This document shows positions 21,124 to 28,336 of a stretch of DNA of 30,098 nucleotides, in pieces. The notes under the pieces are model-generated. The model worked only from the letters and a program-made list of their open reading frames with translations, was not told the DNA's origin and did no database searches. The stretch spans positions 1 to 30,098 of the forward strand of contig UQGP01000032.1 of assembly GCA_900540625.1 (NCBI GenBank). The letters run 5' to 3'. Origin of the DNA: an uncultured Porphyromonadaceae bacterium (GTDB lineage Bacteria; Bacteroidota; Bacteroidia; Bacteroidales; Muribaculaceae). Position 1 is the first letter of the stretch, and each line of letters starts with the position of its first letter. The position numbers were made by a program, and so were the translations under genes.

Positions 21124-21675
21124 TCAATTGATGTCTACGTCATTGCGGACGATTCGAGCAAGGTTGGCGCAGCTATCTTCAAGCAGATATAGCACGTTCT
21201 CGAATCCGTCGTCGCCGTCGTAGTATGGGTCCGGGATGCAACTGTGGAATGATGGCATTTGCAGAAATGCGGCCATTGGAGCCACTTTGGCCTGCGCTTC
21301 GACAGTGGGTGCCATGCTGCGCAGATTGGCCACGTTGTTGTCGTCCATACCGATGAGTATGTCGAAGTTGTCGAAATCGGCTTCGCGTACCTGACGGCAG
21401 ATATGGTCCAGTGTGTATCCGCGCCTTAGGGCGTGGATGCGCATACGCTTGTCAGGCAGGTCGCCTACGTGCCATCCGCCTGTTCCGGCGCTGTCTATAT
21501 TCCATAGTGCCGAGTCGCCGTGGCGGTCTACTTCGGCTTGCAGGATGCCTTGTGCTGCCGGTGAGCGGCAGATGTTGCCGAGGCATACAAAGAGTACTCG
21601 CACCGGCTTGCCGGCGGCGTAACGCTGACGCATTGCGTCAATAACGGGTATGTAATCAAGCAATTTTTCGTTCAT
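21124..21675 (-). CDS. Low-molecular-weight protein-tyrosine phosphatase
   Basis: The 183-aa protein has the LMW-PTP P-loop CLGNICRSP (Cys31 nucleophile, Arg37) and the general-acid Asp in IPDPYYDGDDGFENVL near the C-terminus. It lacks a signal peptide and is cytosolic. The first 25 residues (before VRVLFVCLGN) extend beyond the usual start of the fold. ATG 21675 lies 22 nt after the aroB stop, so it is probably the last gene of the DUF5715-AsmA-HAD-aroB operon. LMW-PTPs dephosphorylate tyrosine kinases or other phospho-proteins, often of exopolysaccharide systems, but no tyrosine kinase is nearby and the target is unknown. No strong terminator follows. Confidence 0.93.
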   Translation of the reverse strand: MNEKLLDYIPVIDAMRQRYAAGKPVRVLFVCLGNICRSPAAQGILQAEVDRHGDSALWNIDSAGTGGWHVGDLPDKRMRIHALRRGYTLDHICRQVREADFDNFDILIGMDDNNVANLRSMAPTVEAQAKVAPMAAFLQMPSFHSCIPDPYYDGDDGFENVLYLLEDSCANLARIVRNDVDIN

Positions 21676-21697
21676 TGTGGCGTGGTGTGTTCGGTGG

Positions 21698-22768
21698 TCA
21701 AATGCCCATAAGATCGCGGTAGATGTCCAGTGCGCTTTCGATGGTTTCCGGGTCGATGGTGGCATTGGTGACGATATCGCCGGGGTCACGCAGAAGTGTG
21801 AAGTTGATGGCGTCGGCATTGAGATTTTTCTTGTCCTGACGCATAAGTTCGATTAATGCCGGGTAGTCATCGCATGTGATGGTGAAGGTGCCGTAGGTGT
21901 CGCGGACATACTCGGCGAATGTATGCAGCAGTATCGAGTCAAAGCCCTGAAGCATAGAAGACAGCACACATTCGACTACAAGGCCGCGAGCAACCGCGTA
22001 TCCGTGCGGGATGGGGTCGTGGCGTCGTAGAGCCATTTCCTCAAAGGCGTGTCCGATGGTGTGACCTAAGTTTAGCGCCTTGCGTATGCCGTGCTCCGTC
22101 GGGTCTTGCTTTACAATGTTTTCCTTGACGGCAACCGACCGACGCAGCAGATCGAGCAGTTCGGCCGCGTCGTGATCCGGGGCGGTGATGTCGAAGGCCA
22201 TGAGTCGGCGAAGGGCCTTGTCGCTGTCAAGTAGTCCGTGTTTGAGCATCTCGGCATATCCGGAGAGTTTCTCGCTCACGGGCAGCGTGTCAAAGAATAC
22301 GGACGATACAATCACGTCCGTTGCGAGGTAAAAGGCTCCCACCTGATTCTTGTATCCGTCAAAATTGATGCCCGTTTTGCCACCTATGGCAGCGTCAACG
22401 GCGCCGAGCAGGGTGGTGGGGATGTTGATGCATGATACGCCGCGTTTGTATGTTGCTGCGGCAAATCCGCCCAAGTCGGTGACTACGCCGCCTCCGACAT
22501 TGATAATGAGGGCGTGACGCGAGGCGCGAGCCGCGGACAACGCGTGCCATACGCGCTGCAGCGTGTCCGCGTTTTTGGACGCATCGCCGGCCGGGATGCC
22601 TATCTGTGTGGCCGTACGTACGCTTTGGCTTTGTTCGGCCAGTTTTGGCAGGACAAATGTCGCAGTGTTGGAGTCGGTGATGACGAATATCGAAGAGGGC
22701 GCCATGTGTTTTATGATGCTGTCGAGGGTGGCGCCCACGTTGTTGGTGTAGTGGATTTTCTGTGTCAT
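21698..22768 (-). CDS. aroB: 3-dehydroquinate synthase
   Basis: The 356-aa enzyme makes 3-dehydroquinate from DAHP in the shikimate pathway, using NAD+ and a divalent metal. Visible are the NAD-binding GGGVVTDLGGFAAATYKRG, the substrate/metal region KTGINFDGYKNQVGAFY, the KHGLLDS helix and the metal-binding His in ALNLGHTIGHAFE. Length is normal. Its start codon overlaps the stop of the HAD phosphatase gene (ATGA), which excludes the longer open frame to 22849. It is unusual to find aroB inside a cell-envelope operon, but the coupling is clear. The other shikimate genes are not in the window. Confidence 0.97.
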   Translation of the reverse strand: MTQKIHYTNNVGATLDSIIKHMAPSSIFVITDSNTATFVLPKLAEQSQSVRTATQIGIPAGDASKNADTLQRVWHALSAARASRHALIINVGGGVVTDLGGFAAATYKRGVSCINIPTTLLGAVDAAIGGKTGINFDGYKNQVGAFYLATDVIVSSVFFDTLPVSEKLSGYAEMLKHGLLDSDKALRRLMAFDITAPDHDAAELLDLLRRSVAVKENIVKQDPTEHGIRKALNLGHTIGHAFEEMALRRHDPIPHGYAVARGLVVECVLSSMLQGFDSILLHTFAEYVRDTYGTFTITCDDYPALIELMRQDKKNLNADAINFTLLRDPGDIVTNATIDPETIESALDIYRDLMGI

Positions 22769-23541
22769 GTGCGGTTGTGTGTCAAGATTGTCGGTTGCAG
22801 TGTTGTAACCTTCAATTGAGATAACAATCGTGGAAGCATTTCGGCACATTGTGCCATGCTGTCGAAGACTACGGCGGCGCCGGCTTGTTCCATGTCCCGC
22901 CGCGGGATGGGCCCTGTGATGACGGCTATTGTGAAAACTCCGGCGGCATCCGAGGATCTGACGCCAAGAGGTGCGTTTTCAAACGTGATGGCATCCGTGG
23001 CGTCCACTCCGGCAATTTGGAGCGCGCGCAGGTAGAGCTCGGGATGTGGTTTTCCATGTGTGACGTCGTGCGAGGTCACGCGGCGTTCCGCATCAAATAC
23101 GCCGGGGAAATCGGCATCGAGACGGTTGAGTAGCGAGCTTTGGCCCGATCCGGTGACCAGCACCGTTGTCATTGCGGCATCACGGCAGTACCGGGTGACG
23201 GCATCGGCGCCCTTGATGACGGGCGGCGCCGGCTGTGTGGCAAACAATTCGGTTTTGCGTCCGTATAGGCGCTTGATGTCTTCGGGCGAGGCGTCGTGGC
23301 CGTATTGTCGGTTGAAGAGTATATTGATGGTGTCGGCGCCGGTACGGCCTTCGAACCCGAAAAATTCGTTGTACTGTGCTTCGAGGCCCTCCTCGGCGCA
23401 CATATTCATCCATGCGTGGGCATGGCGCGGCATCGAGTCGTAGACGGTGCCGTCCATATCGAAAAGAGCGGCATGCGGCGTGAGGTGCGTGTATCCGTGA
23501 CGGCGCATAAACGCCTGTATGTCAGCTGTGAAATCGGTCAT
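22765..23541 (-). CDS. HAD-superfamily phosphatase (beta-phosphoglucomutase-like)
   Basis: The 258-aa protein has a complete HAD active site: motif I DMDGTVYDS (28-36) with both Asp residues, motif II VLVTGSG, motif III Lys in HGKPHPE, and motif IV FENAPLGV. The helical cap after motif I and the overall pattern resemble beta-phosphoglucomutase/sugar-phosphatase members. The substrate is unknown. It is coupled by ATGA overlaps both to the upstream AsmA-like gene (stop 23538) and to the downstream aroB, so it is expressed with envelope and shikimate functions. Unlike the HAD protein at 16295, no catalytic residue is missing. Confidence 0.9.
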   Translation of the reverse strand: MTDFTADIQAFMRRHGYTHLTPHAALFDMDGTVYDSMPRHAHAWMNMCAEEGLEAQYNEFFGFEGRTGADTINILFNRQYGHDASPEDIKRLYGRKTELFATQPAPPVIKGADAVTRYCRDAAMTTVLVTGSGQSSLLNRLDADFPGVFDAERRVTSHDVTHGKPHPELYLRALQIAGVDATDAITFENAPLGVRSSDAAGVFTIAVITGPIPRRDMEQAGAAVVFDSMAQCAEMLPRLLSQLKVTTLQPTILTHNRT

Positions 23542-26500
23542 ATATGGTTTTCGTCGTTCGTTTCGTCGTCTTTTATGTCTCGCGAGACTTGGGTGTCTTG
23601 CCGTTCTCGTTTATTGCGTTTGTTTTTCTTGTTTTTCTTGCCCTTCTTGCCTTTGGCGTCGCTTTGTGGCGTCACTGCAGGTTCGGGCGCTTCGATAAGT
23701 CCTTCGCGGATGAATTCGACCGAATCGGCGGGGCTTAGGGTGTCGTTGTCCGGAATGTCATCGGCCGGTGTGGCGCCGTGGTGGCGTAGTGCTTCAAGGC
23801 GCAGGTGTGCGCGGTCGCCTTCGCGGATGCCGCGGCGGAAGACGTTCGAAATCTGACGCATGAGGTTGACGCGCGTGGTGTCTACGATGTTGACCGCCAG
23901 GGCATCACCGGGCTTGAGACGTGCGCGTCCCAGGCGTATCTTCATCTTGTCGGGATTGCCGCTGATGTTTATGCCGAATTTGAAGGGCAGAGGCGACTTG
24001 AGTACTGCAATATGGTATTTGAAATTGAGAGCGAAGTCGTTGTACCCTTGCACGCCGAGGCGGTAGCGATCAATGTCGAAGATGAAAGGATAGATTTGTA
24101 ATTGGTTGTTTTCGACGGTCATCTGTATGGACATTTGGTCGATAATATTGCGCTTCTTGTTCTTGAAGAACAGCCATTTGGATAGTGTCTTGAAGGTATC
24201 CGGGTCGATAAGAACAAGTTGCTTGCCGTCAAGTTTGACTGCCGCATTGAACTCGGGCAGGACAAAGTCCATGGAGGGGCTTATAGGCGCGGTAGCGGCA
24301 ATTTCGGCATCGATTATTCCGCTGAAGTCTCGCAACACCGGCATAATCGAGTCGATGGCCGGAACGAGGGACAGGAAATTGGCTAAGTTGAATTGTGACA
24401 GCTGCATTCCGAAGCCGAAACTGAGCTCGTCTACGCGGCGTCCCATATATAGCGCCGAGATGTTGATGTCGCCTACGTCGCTGGTGGCGTTGAGCTCGTG
24501 CAGGTTCACGGCTCCGTTATACATCATGGCGTGGCCGTGCAGGCCGTGCAGCATCAGGTCGGCATAGCGGACATTGGCCGCATCGATGTGGATGTTGGCG
24601 TCGATATTGGTGGGTACCAGTATGGGTACTATGGTGTCTGCCGCAGTTGCGCCCTGCTGTTTCATGGCGCATTCCAGGTCTATTTCGTTGTCGCTGTCAC
24701 CGAGGCTGATGCCGTTTCCGGCCGCGGCTGCCGAGCTGTATGCCGCACCGGCAAACACGGCTCGTGCCAGCTGGTTGACGTCTATGGTGTCGCTGGATAC
24801 ATCAAGGAGTATTCCAAGGGGTTGCGACTTGCGACGAGATGTCAGCGCCTTCTTGATGTTGGAAATCTTGCCGGTGATGGTAAAGTCGCTTGAGCCTACG
24901 GTGTAGCGCATGCTGTGTATGTCGAGGCTGTCGTTGTTGAAGGTTATATCGATGTCTCGCAGGTTGTTGCGCAGCGGAAAGTATGGGGTGTACAGGCGTG
25001 CGCGTTTTCCGGTAATTGTGCCGTTGATGTCCCATGAACGCAGAAACCGGCGCATGGCAGTGGTCGTGCCGAAGTCTATGGTTTCGGTCTCGGAATCCTT
25101 GACTGTGGTGCGGTGCGGGCGTCCGCGGCGACGGCGGTATTCGGCAGTGGCTATTCCGTAGATGCTGTCACGGTCGAGTGTCGGATTGGCGCGGTGTATC
25201 GAGTCGCCTATGGCGCGAATGGCGCGTGAACGGTCGGTCTCGGGGCGTAATATTGCCTCGAGGTGTGTCTTGGCGCCGCGCAGTACGGCGCGTGTGCTGC
25301 GGTCGCCGGCGCTAAAGCGGTGCATTTCCAGGTCGAGAATCAAGTGAGGACGATGCTCGTCGCCTTCGTAGGCTTTGGCTATGGCATAGCCCTTGACGTT
25401 GCGTAGGCGTACGCGTGCCGAATCGGCCACGGAGAACATTTCGTAACGGGCAAAGCTGAGAGCTCCTCCCATGGGCCTGATGTCGTGGTCGCAGTGATGG
25501 CTGTGGCTGTTGCGTGTCCCGATGCCCATTTCCAGCCCGGTGAGGTGCATGCGAGCCTCGGGTGAGGATATGTATACCGAATCGACGGTGAGATGAGCTG
25601 TCAGCAGCCCGGTGGCGGTGACATCGGCTCGTTTGAAGGTCTCTTGCGTGCCGAATTTAAATAAAGCACGGTCAACGTACATGCTGTTGACCGTGTCGCT
25701 TTCCCATCTGAAATTTCGCAGTCCGATGTCGCCTTTCACCAGAAGTCGCTGAAATCCGCCGGGGCTGAGCATTGACGGCCGCCCTTTTATGCGGGCGTTG
25801 GCCGTCAAATCGCCGCTGATGCTTGCTCCGCCAAGCAGCCGCTTGAGCTGCGGTGGGAGTGCCCCCAGGTGGCTGACGCCGTTGACTTTACCATCAAACA
25901 GCGGGTCGCCGAGCATCTCGGTGACGGTGCCGGTGAGGTGCAAGTCTGTCGCCGGCCCGGCGATATTCAGTTGGTGGATGGTCAGGGTGCTGGCGTTGAG
26001 GTTGTTGCCGTCGATGTGTAGCGACATGTCGGTGCTGAAGTGTCGGAAGTCGACTTGCTGCCATTTGAAGTACGAATCGGCGACGACTACATCGACGTCC
26101 ATCGTGGGCAATGCGTCGCCGTCAGCACCTAACGAGAATGGTTTCAACAACTTGGCGTCTATGCTTATGCGTGCATTGGTGTTGATTCCGGTGGGTATGC
26201 CGTAGAATTCGGCCATATCTTCGGGGACGGCGGCTAAGAGTTCGCCCACGGGCAGCGGGTCGAGGTGCAGCCGCAGTGCGTCAATGCGTGCACTGTCGCC
26301 GATATTGACTTGGGTGTCTATATTGCCTTGTATCAGCGACATCTTGAAGGCAAAACCTTCAAGAGCTATTTCTTCGGGCTTGGCCTGATCCCAGCGGATA
26401 TTGCCGTTAAGCCCGAAACCGAGGTCTTCGATGCCGAAAATTTCGGATATTGCCGGGCAGTCGGCATTACCGTCAAAGTCTATGCGGTACAGTGGTTTAT

Positions 26501-27158
26501 CTTTGCCCGAAAGCGAGATTTCGCTGAAGTTGGCCGTGGCCATAGCCCCGTCGCTGTAGAAGCGTATCGGGCCGGGGTTGGTCAGGGCAAAGCGCGTAAG
26601 CGTAATTTTGGGGAGGTCGGCGATATTGAAGGCTGTGGTGTCCTCCTCTTCGCTTGGCGGGAAGATGTCGTAGTTGTTGGTCTCATCGTCTACAATGACG
26701 ATATTGGCCTGCGGACGGTCGATGATGACGCTGTCCACGGTGATGTCACCGACGAGTAGGTCGGTGAGCTTTATCGAACCCTCGAAGCTCTTGACTGTCA
26801 GTAGTGTGTCTGCCCATTCTGGAAGCATTTCGCGCTCGTCGGCGCTCAGTGCCTTGATGTCGCGTGACACTACGGTGAGGTCGCGCATTTCGATGCCGAG
26901 ATATGGGAAAGAACCGCGGATGCTCAGCTCGGCATGGCCCAGGGTCACGTCGGCACGCAAGGTGTTATTGGCCACGTGTTCCAGCAGCGGTGTCAGCCTC
27001 TCGGGGTGCAGCAGGCTGAGGGTGGCGGCAACCATGCCGAAGGCGTATAATAATATGGCCATCAGGACCCATGCGGAAACTTTGAGGACACGGCGCCACA
27101 TCGGACGGCGCGGGGACGTTGTCACGGTGGTGGCGGTGGAAGTTGTATCGGTGTTCAT
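23538..27158 (-). CDS. Large AsmA-like envelope protein
   Basis: The 1206-aa protein has a cytoplasmic N-terminus, one membrane segment (about 24-50), and a very long, beta-rich periplasmic region. The start of that region (FGMVAATLSLLHPERLTPLLEHVANNTLRADVTLGHAEL) follows the AsmA pattern. AsmA/TamB/YhdP-type proteins bridge the periplasm and are linked to lipid transport or outer-membrane homeostasis; that role here is inferred. The C-terminus ends in a Lys/Arg-rich tail (KGKKGKKNKKNKRNKR) followed by acidic residues. ATG 27158 gives a normal topology; the upstream open frame runs into the DUF5715 gene. It is the second gene of a five-gene operon and overlaps the HAD gene by ATGA. Confidence 0.88.
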   Translation of the reverse strand: MNTDTTSTATTVTTSPRRPMWRRVLKVSAWVLMAILLYAFGMVAATLSLLHPERLTPLLEHVANNTLRADVTLGHAELSIRGSFPYLGIEMRDLTVVSRDIKALSADEREMLPEWADTLLTVKSFEGSIKLTDLLVGDITVDSVIIDRPQANIVIVDDETNNYDIFPPSEEEDTTAFNIADLPKITLTRFALTNPGPIRFYSDGAMATANFSEISLSGKDKPLYRIDFDGNADCPAISEIFGIEDLGFGLNGNIRWDQAKPEEIALEGFAFKMSLIQGNIDTQVNIGDSARIDALRLHLDPLPVGELLAAVPEDMAEFYGIPTGINTNARISIDAKLLKPFSLGADGDALPTMDVDVVVADSYFKWQQVDFRHFSTDMSLHIDGNNLNASTLTIHQLNIAGPATDLHLTGTVTEMLGDPLFDGKVNGVSHLGALPPQLKRLLGGASISGDLTANARIKGRPSMLSPGGFQRLLVKGDIGLRNFRWESDTVNSMYVDRALFKFGTQETFKRADVTATGLLTAHLTVDSVYISSPEARMHLTGLEMGIGTRNSHSHHCDHDIRPMGGALSFARYEMFSVADSARVRLRNVKGYAIAKAYEGDEHRPHLILDLEMHRFSAGDRSTRAVLRGAKTHLEAILRPETDRSRAIRAIGDSIHRANPTLDRDSIYGIATAEYRRRRGRPHRTTVKDSETETIDFGTTTAMRRFLRSWDINGTITGKRARLYTPYFPLRNNLRDIDITFNNDSLDIHSMRYTVGSSDFTITGKISNIKKALTSRRKSQPLGILLDVSSDTIDVNQLARAVFAGAAYSSAAAAGNGISLGDSDNEIDLECAMKQQGATAADTIVPILVPTNIDANIHIDAANVRYADLMLHGLHGHAMMYNGAVNLHELNATSDVGDINISALYMGRRVDELSFGFGMQLSQFNLANFLSLVPAIDSIMPVLRDFSGIIDAEIAATAPISPSMDFVLPEFNAAVKLDGKQLVLIDPDTFKTLSKWLFFKNKKRNIIDQMSIQMTVENNQLQIYPFIFDIDRYRLGVQGYNDFALNFKYHIAVLKSPLPFKFGINISGNPDKMKIRLGRARLKPGDALAVNIVDTTRVNLMRQISNVFRRGIREGDRAHLRLEALRHHGATPADDIPDNDTLSPADSVEFIREGLIEAPEPAVTPQSDAKGKKGKKNKKNKRNKRERQDTQVSRDIKDDETNDENHI

Positions 27159-27190
27159 ATCTCGAAATGTCTTTGCGGATGTCTTTGCGA

Positions 27191-28057
27191 TCACTTGCGA
27201 CGCTTTTTCTGCAGCTCGGGCGGCGAGGTGGGGCGCGGACGCCGTGCCACGATGTCGCGTGTGGTGATATGGAAACATCCCTGTTTTCGTTCGTATTTAA
27301 TGTAGCAACGGCCGTCTTGGCACATGTCGTATAGGATTTCGGCAAGTAGGTTCTTGAGGTCTTCCTGCGTGCGGTTGACGCCTCCGCGGCTGTCTGTATA
27401 GAAGTTTACGTAGCTGATATCGAAGGTGGTCCCGAAACGATGTGCGGACGAGTCGACGGCTATACGGTTGACGCGGCGCAGCCGGCGCACAACCTGCTGG
27501 GTGCGCAGTAAGCTGGTGACTTTGAGGCGGTAATGGCCTCCGCCGCGTGCCTGTTGCTCGGCATTGAAACGGGCGCCTATGTCGTGCAGCAGTTTCGCAG
27601 CTTCGGGAATGAGGTAGGGGTACGAGTACTTGAGACTGTCGATGATGAATTCGTCGCACGAGTGCACGGCCACGATGGGGCGGTCGATGGACAGGACATC
27701 GGACGGTTTCATCACCGGAACTATTCCGAAAGCCTGTGCCTCGGCGTAATGCACATAATTGCTGTCGTTGAATACGCGTGCCAGCGGGCCGCCGGGCAGC
27801 GTCCGCACCTTCATCTTGACACATTCGTCATCGGGCATACTATCGGTCCATTGCGCCGGTACGCTGTCGCGGTAGTCGCCGCCAAGCAGCATCTCGACGG
27901 CCTCCACGTAGTCTTCCGACTCGCTGTCTTCCTCGGCTGGTGCAACAATAGCCTCCGCGCTGTCTTGTGACGGCGTGTCCGCGCTTTCACCGTGTCCGCA
28001 ACCGCCGATAGCGGTTGCCATAGCAAGCAATGCGCAGTATGTCAGTGCCTTGTTCAT
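27191..28057 (-). CDS. DUF5715-like lipoprotein with a DD-peptidase-like motif
   Basis: The 288-aa protein has a lipoprotein signal (hydrophobic stretch, then IGGC with Cys20) and an acidic Ser/Asp linker (about 25-50). In the C-terminal half, SAHRFGTTFD (His206, Asp213) and CFHITTRD (His263) resemble the zinc-binding S-x-H-x6-D ... H pattern of VanY/MepA-type murein peptidases. The whole fits the DUF5715 family of Bacteroidota. A murein endo- or carboxypeptidase role is therefore possible but unproven. The C-terminus is basic (PELQKKRRK). It is the first gene of the operon, with a -33/-7 promoter at 28168-28136, and lies 32 nt before the AsmA-like gene. Confidence 0.85.
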   Translation of the reverse strand: MNKALTYCALLAMATAIGGCGHGESADTPSQDSAEAIVAPAEEDSESEDYVEAVEMLLGGDYRDSVPAQWTDSMPDDECVKMKVRTLPGGPLARVFNDSNYVHYAEAQAFGIVPVMKPSDVLSIDRPIVAVHSCDEFIIDSLKYSYPYLIPEAAKLLHDIGARFNAEQQARGGGHYRLKVTSLLRTQQVVRRLRRVNRIAVDSSAHRFGTTFDISYVNFYTDSRGGVNRTQEDLKNLLAEILYDMCQDGRCYIKYERKQGCFHITTRDIVARRPRPTSPPELQKKRRK

Positions 28058-28135
28058 CAGCGTGTACCAATTAAGCCACCTAATCCGGACGGCAGGACGC
28101 CCTATGCCCTGTCACCCCGTGCGGCTACATTTGTG

Positions 28136-28168
28136 CAAAGTTACACTTTTTCGCTCGAAAAACCGCAA
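28136..28168 (-). promoter_or_regulatory. Promoter of the DUF5715-AsmA-HAD-aroB-LMWPTP operon
   Basis: On the minus strand TTG (28168-28166) is followed after 22 nt by TAACTTTG (28143-28136), the Bacteroidota -33/-7 arrangement. A start near 28129 gives a leader of about 72 nt. Confidence 0.6.
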
Positions 28169-28252
28169 CTGTGCCGCCCCTCGCACTCTTAAAATATTCT
28201 AACTGCCTATGTGCCTGTTCGTCCATTTATGTGTCAGTCAGGATAAAAGAAC

Positions 28253-28291
28253 GCCCCTCAAGTGTGCTGCCTTGCGGCTCGCCTGAGGGGC
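28253..28291 (-). terminator. Intrinsic terminator of the leucine-rich-repeat gene
   Basis: GCCCCTCA (28253-28260) and TGAGGGGC (28284-28291) form a perfect 8-bp stem, with room for further pairing in the loop. On the minus strand GTTCTTTTATCC follows. It lies 45 nt after the stop of the gene at 28337. Confidence 0.85.
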
Positions 28292-28336
28292 TTGTTGTCT
28301 TATGGCTTACTGTAGCCTTGGTTATGAGGCCGGAGC

